From Trichosporon coremiiforme (taxonomy: Eukaryota; Basidiomycota; Tremellomycetes; Trichosporonales; Trichosporonaceae): a DNA stretch of 64,000 nt. Where the stretch lies: positions 930,001 through 994,000 of the forward strand of contig BCJJ01000003.1 of the NCBI GenBank assembly GCA_039545355.1. The letters are read 5' to 3'. Each line of letters opens with the position of its first letter. Position 1 is the first letter of the stretch. Below, one piece after another: positions 23,640-37,782 of this stretch. A program made the translations under genes and the position numbers. The notes beneath the pieces were generated by a model. That model saw nothing but the letters and a program-made list of their open reading frames with translations, did no database searches and was not told where the DNA came from.

Positions 23640-24002
23640 AGCTCTTGCGTGTGGCTTGCAGTGGTCGTTGAAATCTGTCAACTGTTGTCGTCATGACTCC
23701 CTAAAGTGGAGGTTGGTTCCTGAAGGGGTCCTTTGCCACACTAATACACGTGGCTAACTCCGAGATGACTGGACGCGTGTGGTGACGCGCTTGATCAAGT
23801 TGTTGACTTGAGGTCATCTCGCCTCTCTGCGACTCTCCGCTCAGCCTTTAGCTCTCCGATCTTCTTGGTCTCCCGTTGTCGACGTTTCACGACTCGTCCC
23901 AACGCAAAAGGAAGGCAAGCGCAGATCAAGAGATCAAGGCGACACCCATCGCGAGCTCGACACCCCTGATCCCCTCCACCTCGCCCCGATACAGTCAACA
24001 AC
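23640..24002. promoter_or_regulatory. Divergent promoter of KEL3 and SPT16
   Basis: 363 nt between start codons. No obvious TATA box; sequence near the SPT16 ATG is C-rich. Confidence 0.5.
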
Positions 24003-27000
24003 ATGAGCGACGTTACGCTTGACTCCAACATCTTCTTCGACCGTGCGAAGAAGATCTTCGATGCCTGGGAGGTGATTGATTTCGCTTGGTGCAAGTCCTT
24101 GAGCTGACGTGTGCTTTCTTGAACTACTGTGACCTGAACTCTACATCGAACAGAATCCCTCCGGAGACACGCAGGAGCTTGGCGAGGTCTCCGCGCTGCA
24201 GATATTTCTTGGCGATGCCACGGATGATGCTCCGACGCTCAACAAGAGCGCTGCTCTCCAGGTGAGTTGTTTATTGTGGCCTATCGACAGGGGGCACGGT
24301 CAGATGTCTAGTAAAGGCATTTTGTTGGCATTGTTTTGGCCGCGATCAGCAGCACTGCGGGGCCTACTGACATTGGCAGACGTACCTCCTCGGCTTCGAA
24401 TTTCCTTCGACTTTGATGATTTTCTGGAAGTCGGTCCGGAAAGTCACGTTTGTATGCAGCTCCTCCAAAGGTGAGCTCAATCGTGGTTATTATTGAGCTA
24501 ACATCTCAGCGAAGATCCTGCGTCGCCTGGAGCCGAAGAACGGCATCGAGGTGGACGTTCGTGTGCGAGCGCCAAAGGACGAGTCTACGGCCAGTGAGCT
24601 TCATGTGTGGCTCGTGAGTCCCTTGCTGACATCGCAGATGTTCTGCCGGACCTTGTTCTGGAGCTCGGCGACAGCAAGGTCGGATACCTGCCCAAGGACA
24701 AGGCGACTGGGCGCCTCGCGGACGAGTGGAACAAAGCGTGCGTTGTGTAACTTGCAGAATGTATGCTGACGTCAGTATTGCTGCTTCCAAGGCTGGTCTG
24801 CAGTTTGTTGATGTGTCGGTGGCGATGTCGTCGATCCTGGCCGACAAGGACGCTGACGAGATCGTAAGCATTGCACCGGTCGCTGTAGCTGACATCAGAA
24901 ATCAACCATCACAGCTGCGCGCCTGACTTCCACCTGCATGAACAACTACTTCAAGTCGAAGATGGAGGCCCTGATCGACCGCGGCACGGACATCACGCAC
25001 GAGAATTTCTCTCAGCTTGTCGAGGAGAAGATTGGAAACGATGAGAAGGGCGCGGACATGAAGCTGTGGAACAAAAATCCTCAGCTCAGCGATGTCGACT
25101 TCACCAACACCGACTGGGTCTACTCGCCTATCATCCAGTCCGGTGGCCAGTATGACCTAAAGGTTTCGGCTTACTCCAACGAGAACAAGCTGAAACCGGG
25201 CGTCATCCTCTCGAGCCTGGGTATCCGCTACAAGTCTTACAGCGCTAGCATGGCGCGTACTTTCATGATCAGCCCGAGCCAGGTGAGTTAGCCATCTTTG
25301 TGGTAACTGACAAGTCAGAAACAGGAGGAGAATCTGAAGACGTTGCTCGACGTGCGCCTGTCGGTCGTCAAGCTGCTCAAGGATGGTGCCGTCGCCAAGG
25401 ATGTCTACAATGAGGCTGCCAGCATACTGCAGGATCGCGGTCTTGGGGACGCTTTCGTCAAGAACATCGGCTTTGCCGTGAGTTGTGATTCGCCGAACTG
25501 GAACTGACTTGCAGACTGGACTTGAGTACCGTGACAGCACCTTCCTCCTTGGTCCAAAGAACGAGCGCAAGCTGAAGGAGAACATGATCCTAATCGTTAC
25601 GCTCGGTCTCGCTGACCTCTCCGACAAGAAGGGCAAGTACAGCCTCATGCTCCAGGACACCGTCAAGGTTGGCGTCGACGGTGGTGCCTTCCTCACCGAG
25701 GGTTGCACCCGTCTTCACGATGTCGTGATGGAGCTTGACGACGAGGAGGACGAGCCCACGCCCGTGAAGGAGAAGAAGCCCACCAGCAAGAGCTCGAACG
25801 GCAAGATCGCCAAGGCTCCTGCCGCATCGACCCGCGGTGCCAGCACGAAGCAGACTCGTGGTGCTCAGCGTGAGCAGATCGAATCAACGACTGCGCAGCG
25901 TATCAAGGTGCACCAGGCTGAGCTGCACGCGCAGCGCAAGGCGGATGGTCTGAAGAAGTGGGCCAACGGAGGTACCGGCAAGGGCAACGACAATGACAAG
26001 GTCGTCAAGCGCTACGAGTCGTACCGACGAGAGGAGCAGCTGCCTCCCAACCTCCAGGACCGACGAGTGAGTTGAGCTTCCCTGCTGCGCGCTAACTATA
26101 GATTCATGTCGACGAGCACCGCCAGTCCATTATCCTGCCTGTCAACGGATTTGCCACTCCTTTCCACATCTCGACGGTGAAGAACGTGACCAAGGTCGAT
26201 GAGTCGGATCATATCGCGCTCCGCATCAACTTCCAGTCGCCGGGACAGATTGCAGGCAAGAAGGAGGACATGCCGTTCGAGGACCCCGACGCGACCTTCA
26301 TCCGCTCGATGACGTTCCGCTCAAAGGACCATCGCCATATGCTCAAGGTTTACGACGCGATCAGCGGCCTGAAGAAGGCTGCCACGAAGCGCGAGGCTGA
26401 GCGCAAGGAGATGGCCGACGTCATTGAGCAGGAGAAGCTGATTGAGATCAAGGGTCGCCACCCGTACGTTCTCAAGAACGTCTTCCCTCGCCCTGCCACT
26501 GAAGGCAAGAAGTCGGACGGCAACGTCGAGATCCACCAGAACGGTCTCCGCTTCCGCCCCGATGGACCCGGTGCCAAGATCGACCTCCTCTTCAGCAACA
26601 TCAAGCACCTGTTCTTCCAGCCGTCCGAGAAGGAGCTTATCGTGCTCCTCCATGTCCACCTGAAGGCACCCATCATGCTTGGCAAGAAGAAGACGTGGGA
26701 CGTGCAGTTCTTCCGCGAGGTGTCTGACATGAACTTCGACGAGACGACGGGCAAGCGTCGCAAGGCGCGTTATGGTGACGAGGATGAGATTGAGCAGGAG
26801 CAGGAGGACCGCCGGCGGCGCCAGGAGCTGGACAAGGTGTTCCAGGTCTTCGCGAAGCGTGTCTCGGACGCGGCGCAGGCGCAGCAGTACGAGCTCGAGG
26901 TGGACGTGCCATTCCGTGAGCTCGGCTTCAACGGTGTGCCGCACCGCACGAACGTGCTTCTCATGCCGACGACGGACTGTCTCGTGCACCTGTCCGAGAC

Positions 27001-27568
27001 GCCGTTCACTGTCATCACGCTGTCGGAGGTGGAGATTGTACACTTTGAGCGTGTGCAATTCGGCCTGAAGGCGTTCGACATGGTCTTCGTCCTGAACGAC
27101 TTCAAGAAGTCGCCCATCGCGATCAACTCGATCCCTGTCGTGCACCTGGACAACGTGAAGGAGTGGCTCGACAGTGTCGACATTCCCATCTCGGAGGGAC
27201 CCGTGAATCTGTCGTGGCCCGCGATCATGAAGACGATCAACGAGGACCCGTACGCGTTCTACAAGGAGGGCGGTTGGGAGTTCCTGACGGGCGACGGCAA
27301 CTCCGACTCGGAGGACGAGTCGAGCGAGGGCTCTGTGTTCGAAGACGACGAGAGCGCCTTCGACGAGAGCAGCTCCGACTCCGACAGCGACGACTATTCG
27401 GATGAGGACTCTGATGATTCGGGCTCCGAGGCGGGCTTCTCGGACGAGAGCGGCGAGAGCTGGGACGCGCTCGAGCGCAAGGCGAAGAAGGCGGATGACA
27501 AGCGCCGCGACGCCGGCGACGACCTCAGCGACGACGACAGGAAGAAGAAGAAGGGCGGGCGTCGATAA
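24003..27568 (+). CDS. SPT16: FACT histone chaperone subunit Spt16
   Basis: Roughly ten exons; the first (24003-24071) joins the next across the 24072-24153 intron. Total protein is about 1,030 aa, the usual Spt16 length. The order is an aminopeptidase-like N-terminal domain ([40 protein letters not shown]), a pita-bread-fold segment with [15 protein letters not shown] and [19 protein letters not shown], the dimerisation/linker domain ([15 protein letters not shown]), and the PH-like middle domain ([38 protein letters not shown]). A strongly acidic serine/aspartate-rich tail ends in a lysine/arginine patch. With Pob3 and Nhp6-type HMG proteins it loosens and reassembles nucleosomes during transcription and replication. 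Start chosen at [12 protein letters not shown], the family N-terminus. It is convergent with VPS13. Confidence 0.97.
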
Positions 27569-27887
27569 GTGAAGCAGGCGCTAGCCTGCCGGCCATGGAT
27601 ACGTTTATAGTTAGAGTTCACGCGTGTAGCATTAGTGTAAAGTGGCTCCTGGACCTGCCTTTGTGGATGGTCGTGGAGGGACCAGGTCGCCCGAAAGGTA
27701 TGCAGAGAATTGCTTCAACGATCACTTGACATAATGGTTTGCATGAGAGATGCTAGGATATGACTCGGAATCGAAAATGGGGGTTCTATCGGTGGTGGAA
27801 TACGGTGGTAACTTTGTACAAATACACTTTCTGGTCCATGTCTTCTTTCTTCGCTTCGCTACGCCGCACTTGCTCCGCTCGCAGCCA
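27569..27887. other. Convergent intergenic region SPT16/VPS13
   Basis: 319 nt between two stop codons; 3' UTRs only, no gene seen. Confidence 0.5.
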
Positions 27888-30800
27888 CTACTGCTCGCCC
27901 GCCTGATGCGACTTGTTGTAGTTCTCGACGACCTTGGCAATCTTCCTGAAGAACCACTCTCGGCCCGTCTGCTCCGCGATTGGGAGGAAAGGACCTGGCG
28001 TGCCACCGCGGAGCACGAGGGCGATACCGCTCTGCTCCAGGCTCAGGCTCTGGAGCTCATCAAAGGGTACCTGCCAGATAACCCTCATCTTACGCAGCTG
28101 GACGTACAGCAACCGTGCGTTCGAGAGGATCGCGACCGCGTCGTCGCCCGGAATGTCGAGGTGCGCGACGTACGTTTCGTTGAAGTATGCGCCAGCGTCG
28201 AGATCCTTGAGCCAGGACTGGCCGAGCGCTTCGCGGGACGAGTACGGGCGGAGCACGCCGTCGCTAGCAATGAAACGAGGGAGACGCACGCGATCGATGT
28301 CGTTCGAATCGAAGACGGTCGTCGTGTTGCGGATACCCTCGGTCGAGGCGCTGATGAAGTCCATCATGCCCACGACTGGCTTGGTGAACAGGCCCACGAA
28401 GCCCTTGCCTACGCCCTTTGCGAAACCGGCTGCGCCGCCGCGCTCCGCGCCCTCCATGGGCATACTCGCCACGCCCTCGAAGGCGGACGTGACGGAGTCC
28501 GCGAACGCGGACGCGCCCGCTGCCACACCGTACAGCGCGTGCTTGGGCTTGTTCCGCTTCTGCGTCATGCGCCGCTTCGTCTGGTACTCGCTGTCGAGCG
28601 TTGCGGCCGACAGACCCTTGCCGATCGACGAGGTGAACTTGCTCATCGAGTCCGTGATGCCGAACACGGTCTTCATGGCCAGACTTGTGGCACCCTGGTT
28701 GTTAGCTTACTCGTTCTGGGAACAAAAAGCTGGAGACTTACGCGAGCAATGCCCAGACCGATATCACGATTGCCGTGCATGACGAAGCCCTGCCAAGGCT
28801 CGTAGAAGAAGTCGGCGAAGCCGGACGAGATGTTGTTGAACAGTCCAACGGGGTTGCCGAGGAAATCGGCGGAGCCGAGCACGCGGTAGATCTGCGCGAC
28901 GGCCTGTTCCTGGTAGTGCAGAATGATGCGTTCCTGGAGGTCGTGCGCGGAGAGGCGGACATTGTCGAGGAAGAGGGCGCGGAAGTTGATCGGCGCCGCG
29001 TTCACATTGCCGAGCGTCATCGTGAGGGCGTTCAGCGCGTAATAGAAGGGGTTGCGCGTCGACACCTTCTCGTCGACGTTGACACGGTCCGTACGCATGA
29101 ACGACACTTCGAGCGAGACGGGCTGCAACTGCAGCGACTCGAAGAAAATGTCGCTCTGCTGGTGGGTGATGTCCGGCTCCTGGATGTCCTTGGTCGGATA
29201 CTCGATAAGCACGTCCTTGACCGGGTCGCGCCAGGTCGCGTCCTTGAACTTGGTGAAGTCGATCAGCGCCATAACAAAATCCTCGTCTAGCTCAATCGTC
29301 ATCGCCTGCAGCAGCACCGAGGCATACTTGACGAAGATGACACCGTGCGATTGGTCCTTCAGCACCGCGAACGCGGTCTGCAACGTCGGGTGCGACTCGA
29401 GGTCCTTGCCGTCCTTCGGCACGACTGTTGGGTAGAGGATGATCGGGAACAAACCGCCGAACAGCTGGTTGTCGATCTGGATCCACTTGCAGTTGACGAA
29501 CGCGTCGTAGTACGTCGGGTAGTCGGTGTAGCCGACCTCGAGACCCCTCAGAGTCAGGTACATGAGCTCGTCGGGGCGCTTCGTGACGACCGAGATGCCG
29601 ATACCCTCCAGGCTCACGTTGAGCTTGAGGTTGGGCGGGTCGTTGGTGTGCTCAGCCTCTGCACCGACAGCCGAGATCGTGTCCGAGCTGCTGTTGACGC
29701 TGAGCGACGACTGCGAGTTGTTCAGGGGACCACGCTTGGCGAGCTTGTACACGTTGCGCTCTTCGTTGTACGGCGCAATGACTACACACTGAGAGCTGCC
29801 GTCGGCACGAACGTCGATCGTGATAGTGATCGGCGACTGCCCGTTCGGTCGCGGAATCTTGATAGGCGGCTGCTCTCCGATCGCCATGACGTCGATCGGG
29901 CGGGAGAGGACTCGACCGCCGGTCGACAGCAGCAGGCGCTTCTCCGTGGAAGTCGGCCAGTCCCAGGTATACTCGACTGTCGTCTGGCCCGGAATTGGCC
30001 GCTCAGGTAGAGCGTTGGGTTCGGCACCGTCTTCCGGCTGCTCCTGGGGCGTTAGTTGAGGTACGCCCGTCAGAAATCTAAACTCACAGTCTGCTTGAAC
30101 TTGAAGGGCACGTTGGTCTCGTTCTTGATGATGATCGGCCACGGATCCGTCTCCCGCGACACGTAGAGGAAAATGCAGGAACCCTCGAGGTGCGTCTCAA
30201 CGCGCATGAGGTACTCTTTAGTTGCTCCTCGACTGGTCGTTCGCGAGAGCCGGACGTGCGTCTTACCGATATCGTTGATGTAGAACGGCGCCGACCACTT
30301 GAGGCCAGAATTCGGCGTGTCGAACGCGATGCGGATCTGCGGCCGGACGACCTCCTGGTTGTTCGGCTGCGGAGCGAGGTAAAGCAGGGACCGGCGCTCG
30401 TCGGGCGGAACAGAGCAGAGCGGCTGCGCTTCGCCTGTCTGGCGGACCAGGAGACCCGCGGTGCACATGTTCTTGAATAGGAAGCGGGGCGCGATCGTGA
30501 TCACCTTGGACAGCTTGTACTTGCCGAGACCCTCGGCGTACGACAGACCGACGTAGTACTCGCGCTTGCCGTTCTGGGACGGCATGACGATCTGCATGTC
30601 GGCTGAGCTGGGCTCGAACGACAACGGTTGCGACCACTTGCTGTCGTCAACGCGAAGCAGCAGCCTGTCTCGCCGATCGTCGTTCGGGAAGCTGAACATG
30701 AACGGCGTCGGCGTGTCCTTCTTGTAATCTTGCACAAAGTAGTTGGAGCCAGCGACCGGCTTCTGGGAGCCCATAGATCCCTTCATCGCCAGGTCGAACG

Positions 30801-33800
30801 GCATGCCCGTCTTGTTCAGGAAGATGAACGGACTGTACACCTGTACCTTGAACGCGCCGCCCGAGTCGGGGTAGGTGTAGTAGTGCAGCTTGAGTTGCAG
30901 CTTCAGGCCCTTCGGGTCCTGCAAAGCGAAATTGTTCTCGATCGGTAACTCGGGATCGTCCGTGTTGATGATCGCGTAGTCACTCTGTTTGAACGGCGTG
31001 TCCTCTGGAGCGACACTGAGCAGTAACAGGTGCGACAACTCCACGGTATGGATCGGGCTGGTGCCACCCTTGACAAGGAAGTTGCTCGAGCTGAGGCTCG
31101 TCGCCTTGTCGTGGATCCTGAACTTGAAGTCGTACGGGAGCAAGTTCTCGAGCTCGACGGGTGCGCGCAGACGCAGCGACATGCGCGGGTACAGGCGCGC
31201 CGTCGGGTCTTTGGCGTTGAAGTTTGCCTGCGCCTGGAAGTAGAATGCGGGCTCCTTAGGCGTCATATGCTTGCAGCTGATCGGTCGGATGGGGCGCGTC
31301 ATGAGTTGGCGCCAGAACAGCGGAGCAGACCAGGCGTAGTCGAATCCGAAGCCGCGGAGTGGCCGCAGTCGGAAGCGCTTGTCGTAAACGGCCTCGAAGG
31401 GGACAGGGAAGCACTCTCCCGGATCGATCTTCATGATGCCGCTGTTAGCCTTGCCCTGCGCATCGACCACGACCATCTCGACGGGTAAGCTCGTCTGGTT
31501 GTCGATCGTGAGCGTGGACCGGATCGTGATGATCTTGATGTTGTCAACGAGCTCGATGTCGCACATGAGCTGATGCGTGACCTTGTCAATCTTCGGGCGG
31601 AGGTTAAGGACATGCTCGCCCTCGCGATCGACGGAGATGCCACGGACGGGGTCCCACTTGATGGCCGAGTCTGGAAGCTCGAGGCCGAAGGAGTTGTGGC
31701 GGAATGCAGAGACGTTGTCACGGAGAGCCTGACGGTCTTCGAAGAACCACGGTACGTCGGCGTTGTTGTCCAGCAGCTTGCGCTTCTCCCACGGGATGCC
31801 ACTGCTGTCGTCGCTCTCGGGCCAGACAGCAATCGTCATACCAGTGCGGTTACGCATGCGGAACGGCGCAGTCGGCGAACGGTCCTTCTGCTGGCGGTCG
31901 CCCTCCTTGCTGAGCACCGTCATCGCAGTGATACCGGTCTCAATGAATGACGAGGTAATGCTGAGCTCAAGACGCTGGGCAGCCGTGATCTTCACCGCCA
32001 AGGGGTTGATAGCACCCGGGGTGGACGACGTGCGGCTCATCTGGATGTCGCACTTCCATGGGTCAAGCAGAGGCTCGAAGTACGAGTTGGACAGGTTGAA
32101 GTAGCGGATCTCGGTCGTGAGCGACGTGCCCATCTGGAGGTCGCCAGACCAGTCGTTGACCACGCAGACGAACTCCTTGGTGGAGAGGTGCACCATAGGC
32201 ATTTCGTGGACATCGCCGACGAGTACAAATTGGAAGCCGTTGACGTGGAGCTGCAGATGCTCTTTGGAGACCACCATGTGGGTCTTCGGTGTAACGGATG
32301 ACGCTCGTCGCCGGCTGACTGACGGACGACGATGTATCGGGCCCGTCTTGGGAGGCGCCAGCGTCGACGATGCCGTGGTGGCAACCGTCTTTGCATCGTC
32401 GTTGGCCTTGATCTCCTTGATCTCCTTGACCTTGGCACCGCCCTCCTTGTGCTCGTCTTCATGGGTACCCATGGCCTTGGCAGCGGCAGTCGTAGCCTTG
32501 TTCACGATATCGAGGATCAGCTGCATGTCTGTGAAACTGGCACGGAAGATTATCGGCATCGGCACATCAATGTCGATCGTCGTCGTCTGCTTGGAGCCCC
32601 TGCGGCGAGTGTCGAGCGACATGCGCACGTTGACGTCGTCGAGGAAAGACACGCGGTCGTTGGGCTGGTCCATGCGGCCGAAGGACATGCCGACCTTGTC
32701 GACCTTGAGCGCGAGGACATTATTCTGAGAAACCAAGATCTCCTTGATCGACAGCTGAATCGCCTGCGTCTTCGGGTTCGTGTCGTCGGCGAGCACGATG
32801 ACAGTCGAGTTTACGATATCGACGCGGAACGAGAGCTGGCCCGTGCTGTCGTCGGTCGTCTCCGTAACCTGGCCTTCCTCTGGCTCTTCGACCATGGGCG
32901 TATCCGCCTCGTTTCCCTTGAACGGAGCAAAGGCGAACTCGAGTAGCGCGGCGAGCGGAGCGACCGCGAGAATGAAGGTTGGGCTGTCGATGGTGACCAC
33001 TGCCAGCGCCGAGTTGTCGGCCTGCTTGGCGTACTGCACCAAGATCTGGTTGCCCTCGTTCTTCAGCTCCGGAATAAGGTCGCGGAAGCAGGAGTTGGCC
33101 ATAGACCTAGTGTTGTGGAACGCCAGCGATTTCAGGGCGAACTCAGCCTCCATGGCATTGTTTGACAGGTTCTTGAGCGCAAGGTGAGGGCCGATGAGCT
33201 TGAACCGAGCAATACTGTTCTTCGCCAAGTCGTCCTCCGTTTGCGCTCCTGCTCCGTAGACCTCGATACCGATGGCTTTGATGGTGAAGACAAAGTCTAG
33301 CGTGGTCCAGACTGAGGAGTTCTTGGTGGTCGGCGAAAGCGCAAGCTCCGGCTCGAGGACGGTCTCGGCGTCCGTGTCGTATCCGACAGGGGTCGGTGGA
33401 ACAGACTCAGTAGCCGGCGAGTCGATGAGTGGGTCATCCTCCTCACCCTCCTCGTCGTCTTCGTTAAAGGTGCTGAGAGCCTGAGGAATGGACTGTAGCA
33501 GCCCCATGATCAGAACGTACTGCGTCTGCGTCAAGTTCATCTTGACGTCGGACATATCGGTTGTGATCTCCGTATCGGCGTGGTGGGGGTCCTTGTGCTC
33601 ACTCGAGCCGACCTGGCGGATGTTCGCGCCGATATTCACGTCATCAACGAGCTGGAGGGTGTTCATCTTGCCCTGGTACTCTATCTCGGACGTCGCGTTG
33701 ATGCCACTGAGACTCGCCTCGATCGTGCTCGTGTCATGCGGATCCTGGAGATACTGGTTCTTGGCAGTGATCTCACCAAGCTTCAGGATGAGCGAGTCAG

Positions 33801-36800
33801 GCGAGTTGGCGCCGTCGCGCGGCAGGACAATGATGGGCGTCTTGACGACCACATCGTACCGCATCCTCGTGACCTCGGAAGCGCGCTGGACCGCAGCCTC
33901 CGAAGCGGCATCGTAGTACGCCTTGAGCTTGCTGAACTTGAGCAGGAACATGTACAGCTCGTGCGTCGGCTTCTGCATGTACGTGAACTTGAGCGAACCG
34001 GCGCGAAGGTGGACGGAGGAGTTGTAGCCGGGGAAGGTCTCGTCGTCGGGGTTAAACGTCTCGTAGCTGAAGTCCGCGAGCTCCTGGCCCTCGATGGTGA
34101 GAAGCTGCTTGAAGGACGGCGCAGCGACGGTCCTGTTGGACGTATCCTCCAGAGCGATATTACCGAGACGAGCAGCAACGCGCATGGTGCCTCCTCGCAT
34201 TAAGATGCCGACGTCTGCGGAGGGAAGACGCAAAATGGCGAAACGCTCTCCGTTGTTCTCCAGAGCAACTTGCGCACTTGTCAGCTTCACCTTGATACGC
34301 ATCTTGTCGTTTGTCTGCGGTTGAGCAGCTGACTTGATGGATTCGCCGTCGTCTCCTATCTCCTCGATGGAGGCTCCCTCGTCATCCGAAGCGAAGGTGG
34401 TCATGATGAAGTCGTAAAGCGACAGAATGGGCTCGGGGGCGAGCGTGATATTGAAGGTAGACAGCTGCGTATCGACCGTCTTGTCTATGCCCTCATACTT
34501 GCTCATGAAGTCTGGTGAGTCCTTGTCGACCTGGAAGTAGTTGACCTGGACCAGCTTGTGCTCGCTACCCTTGCCGTCCTGAACGTCGCCCGAAGACAAC
34601 AGAGGCGGCTGCTCCTTGTCTCCGTCGCACATGGCCAGGATAACGTTCTGAAGCCAGACGTCGACAGACATGTCATACTTGCGCTGCTTCAGGAGAAGAC
34701 CGAAACCCTCGAGGGCGGCATCCGCGAGCGGCTTCTCAGTCGTCGCAGACGTGGAACGGTACAGGGTCGTCCTTAGCTTTCCGACGGCGAACGAGAACTC
34801 AAAGGTGACCTGTTGAGTCTGCTTCCTCTGCTCCTGCGCGTTGTTAGTTCGATAATATGCCTTTAACATACCTCTGTCATTCCGTCAAGAACCTCGTAGA
34901 ACTGGTCCTCGTCGTCCTTGCTCTTGTCATGCGAGCTGACTGACTTCAACGACCTCGTGTCATGGTGGTCGTCGAGGTTGTACTCGGGCACCGGCTTTCT
35001 GCCGAGCTTCATAGTCGTCGCAACGGGCGATTTGAGGATCTCGAGGTCCTCAGGGTTCAGTGTCTTGTCCTCCTCCTCGTCATCGGAGTCGAAGTGAGGC
35101 ACTGCCGCGTCGATGAACTTCATGAGCGTGTGATACTTCCGATCAGAGAAGTTGACCTGCAGCTCGGGCAGGTCACCCGCAATCTTGAACTTGGTGAGAG
35201 TCGGCGTGTTGACGATGGCGTTCTGGACAGCGAAGGACATGTTGATACGCTCCACAATATGGAGATCTTTGTCACTATCGCTAGGCGAGTCGATCGCCTT
35301 CATACACTGATCGATATCGTCGCCCATCAGCAGCTGCGTCGAGTCCAGCGTCAGGGACATGCGGTCGTACATGAGGTCCTCGAGCCGCTTGTAGTCGTCG
35401 TCGCTGTACTGCTGGCCACGCTTGTTCTGCACGTCCTGAACCGCGTCCTTGTCCGCCGGCTTGCTGTCAACCGCAATGTGACCGGCGTCGAGAACGAGTA
35501 CTTGCGACTTCTTCGTCGTTACGTCCATGGGAACGATAATGATGGGCGCGTTCATGTCCACGTGCAGGTCGAGCGTCTTGTGTTGCTCGAGAGCATACTC
35601 GAGGCCGGCTCGCGTCTGACTCCTGATGCCGTCGAGAGTCTCACCGGCAGCGTCGAGCAGGGCATTGATGGATTCCAGCTGACTGGCTGGCGGCCTGAAG
35701 AAGGCGTACACGGCCTCAACATACTGCTTGTGGTAGATGATCTCCAAATGCCGCATCTTGACCGTCAACGCGTTGTCTGCTCGTCCATCGAGTGGCTTCG
35801 CCTCAAACTCAGCGAGGAAGAACGGATCGGCCGACGCCTCCGGCTTAGTCTTAGCCAAGTCCGTGGAATCATCCTTCTCGCCCTTCTCGTCCGTGTCGTC
35901 CTGCAGGGGCTCCTGCTGTTCGATGAAAGGCGCTTGCGAGCTACCAACCGCCTTGACACGGACGACCTGAGGGTAAAGCGAATTAAGCGTAGTGCCATCG
36001 TAGACTCGGAAGCCGCCCAGGGCCGCCTTAAACATCATGGACTCGGTAAGCTCGGTCATCTCCGCCGAGAAGGAATCAAACACTAGGGCGATGACATCCT
36101 TAGGCGTCCCGTGACCGTGAGGATCCGTTCGGAGCGTGAACGAGCCCTTGTGCAGGGTAGCTGTGATCTGCATCTTCATCAGGTCCTTAGCCGCATTCGC
36201 GCCGGGATCCTGAGCAGACCATGCGTCATAGTCGATAATGTCGTCGATCTCCTTCTGCTGCTCCTCGGTCATGGGCTGATCAGCAGACTCCTCCTCATGG
36301 CTGGGTTCTGAAGATCCCCACAACCACTGGCCCCATGTCTGAGCCTTGGGCTGGTTCTTCTTCTCTTCAGCCTCCAAACGCTTACGCGTAGCGGCATCCT
36401 TGCGGGCCGTCATGCGAGCGATCGATCGGAAGAATCGGATGTCCTCGTACGAGAGCTCCTTCTCAAGGTCGTCAAGCTCCCTCTGATCTTCCGGCTGCAG
36501 AGTCTGGCCATGAGGTAACGTGAGCTTCTTGATGTACAGGTCGACGTATTGCTTGCGCTTATCGCGACGTTCCTTGAGGTAGTCCCACGACCACTTGCGC
36601 TGACGCTCGTGCACCTCACTGCGGATTGCGTTGAGCGCAAACTTCCATCGCGCCTTTGCCGGATTCTGCTCGAACTCTTCTTCAGGTGGGCGGAACTTGT
36701 AATATTGGTGGGTGCGGTGGTAGAAGTGGAAAACATCGAGGACAGACAGGGCGTCGCGGTACTGGGATCGGTCGAGCACGACTCCAATCTCGTCGAAGAA

Positions 36801-37782
36801 CACCTGACCCTCGTACTTGGGCGTCGTCTTTGTCATCGTCCGGTGGATAATGAGACGAGCCTCTCCTGTAACAGGCTTCAGGATGTACTGGTGCTCGGCC
36901 TTCTTGTTCATGAGCATGTCCTTCAAAGCGACAATGGTGTCTCCCTGGTGGTCTGGTCCCTTATCGACCGAGCCAGCGTCGGTGTCGAAGTAGACAGAGA
37001 GCTCCCTCAGCTTGGCGACCTTATGCACGTCCTGGACGTTGTTCTGGAGGAACGCCTCGACCCAGTTCTCGTCGGTCGAAACCATCTTGAACTCGGAGAT
37101 GGCAACACCGGCCGCGAACGGGTGCTCCGGAGTGTTTGTGTCGTCCTCATATCGCAGATGCACATTCTTCACATGTATTTGGACATTGTTGATGATGCGT
37201 GTGAAGATAGCTCCCAAGTAGGACTCCTTATCTGACGGATCAGCGTGGGACAGATCTAGCAGACGTACTGTCGTGATTCTCAGCGTTTTCGTCTACACGA
37301 TTTGCTGTGCTATCGATCATCTCAGCTTGCTGCAGTTTGTTTTGCTTTGCAGCCTGCTCTGCGCGCTCATCTTCCTCCGGGTCGACTTTGCCCTGCGGTC
37401 GAGCTCTTGCCAGAACGAAGATGTCATCTATTTCGATCTGCGCCGGCTGGTTTTTGATAGCTGACCATGGGATCGTGATCGAGAGGTTGCCGATCTCGCC
37501 TGTTTGGCGTCAGCACTCGCCCATGCAATGCCCACCGGGGTGCAACGCTCACCAGCAACGATCTCGACCGGTAAGCCGAAACGCTCCAAGACAGACTTCT
37601 TCAGCTTGAGGTGTTTCAGATCAGCCTTCCCTGTACCGAGGTCAGCCATGCTCCACCGAGCAGCCATCGCGTGACGTACCGGACAGGACGGACAGCTGTA
37701 GGTCATTAGGATTGAGGTTGTCGACATAGGGCGAGACGTAGGCATTGAGCATGCGCAGCGCAATGTCCTTGACGACTTGCAT
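27888..37782 (-). CDS. VPS13: Giant lipid-transfer protein Vps13
   Basis: One gene of about 9.9 kb with a handful of short introns (examples 28741-28695, a 47-nt intron near 30090, one near 34850, one near 37260). It encodes about 3,150-3,200 aa, the normal Vps13 size. The chorein N-terminus reads VVKDIALRMLNAYVSPYVDN then DLKHLKLKKSVLERFGLP, the latter being the Vps13 hydrophobic-groove entry. NNVQIHVKNVHLRYEDDTN lies in the extended chorein part. The middle has repeated beta-groove segments and VAB-type motifs (for example NQTSLPVEMVVVD). The C-terminal region has the ATG2_C-like helices (NPVGLFNNISSGFADFFYEP, KGVGKGFVGLFTKPVVGMMD) and a final PH-like domain. Vps13 bridges organelles and transfers phospholipids in bulk at membrane contact sites. 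The start at 37782 is the only ATG before the chorein motif. Confidence 0.95.

Noticed and set aside
27750..28805. Plus-strand frames of 250-350 codons over the VPS13 3' end
   Set aside because: Antisense to a well-supported gene; no motif or splice signals.
34962..36086. 374-codon plus-strand frame
   Set aside because: Shadow of VPS13 on the opposite strand.
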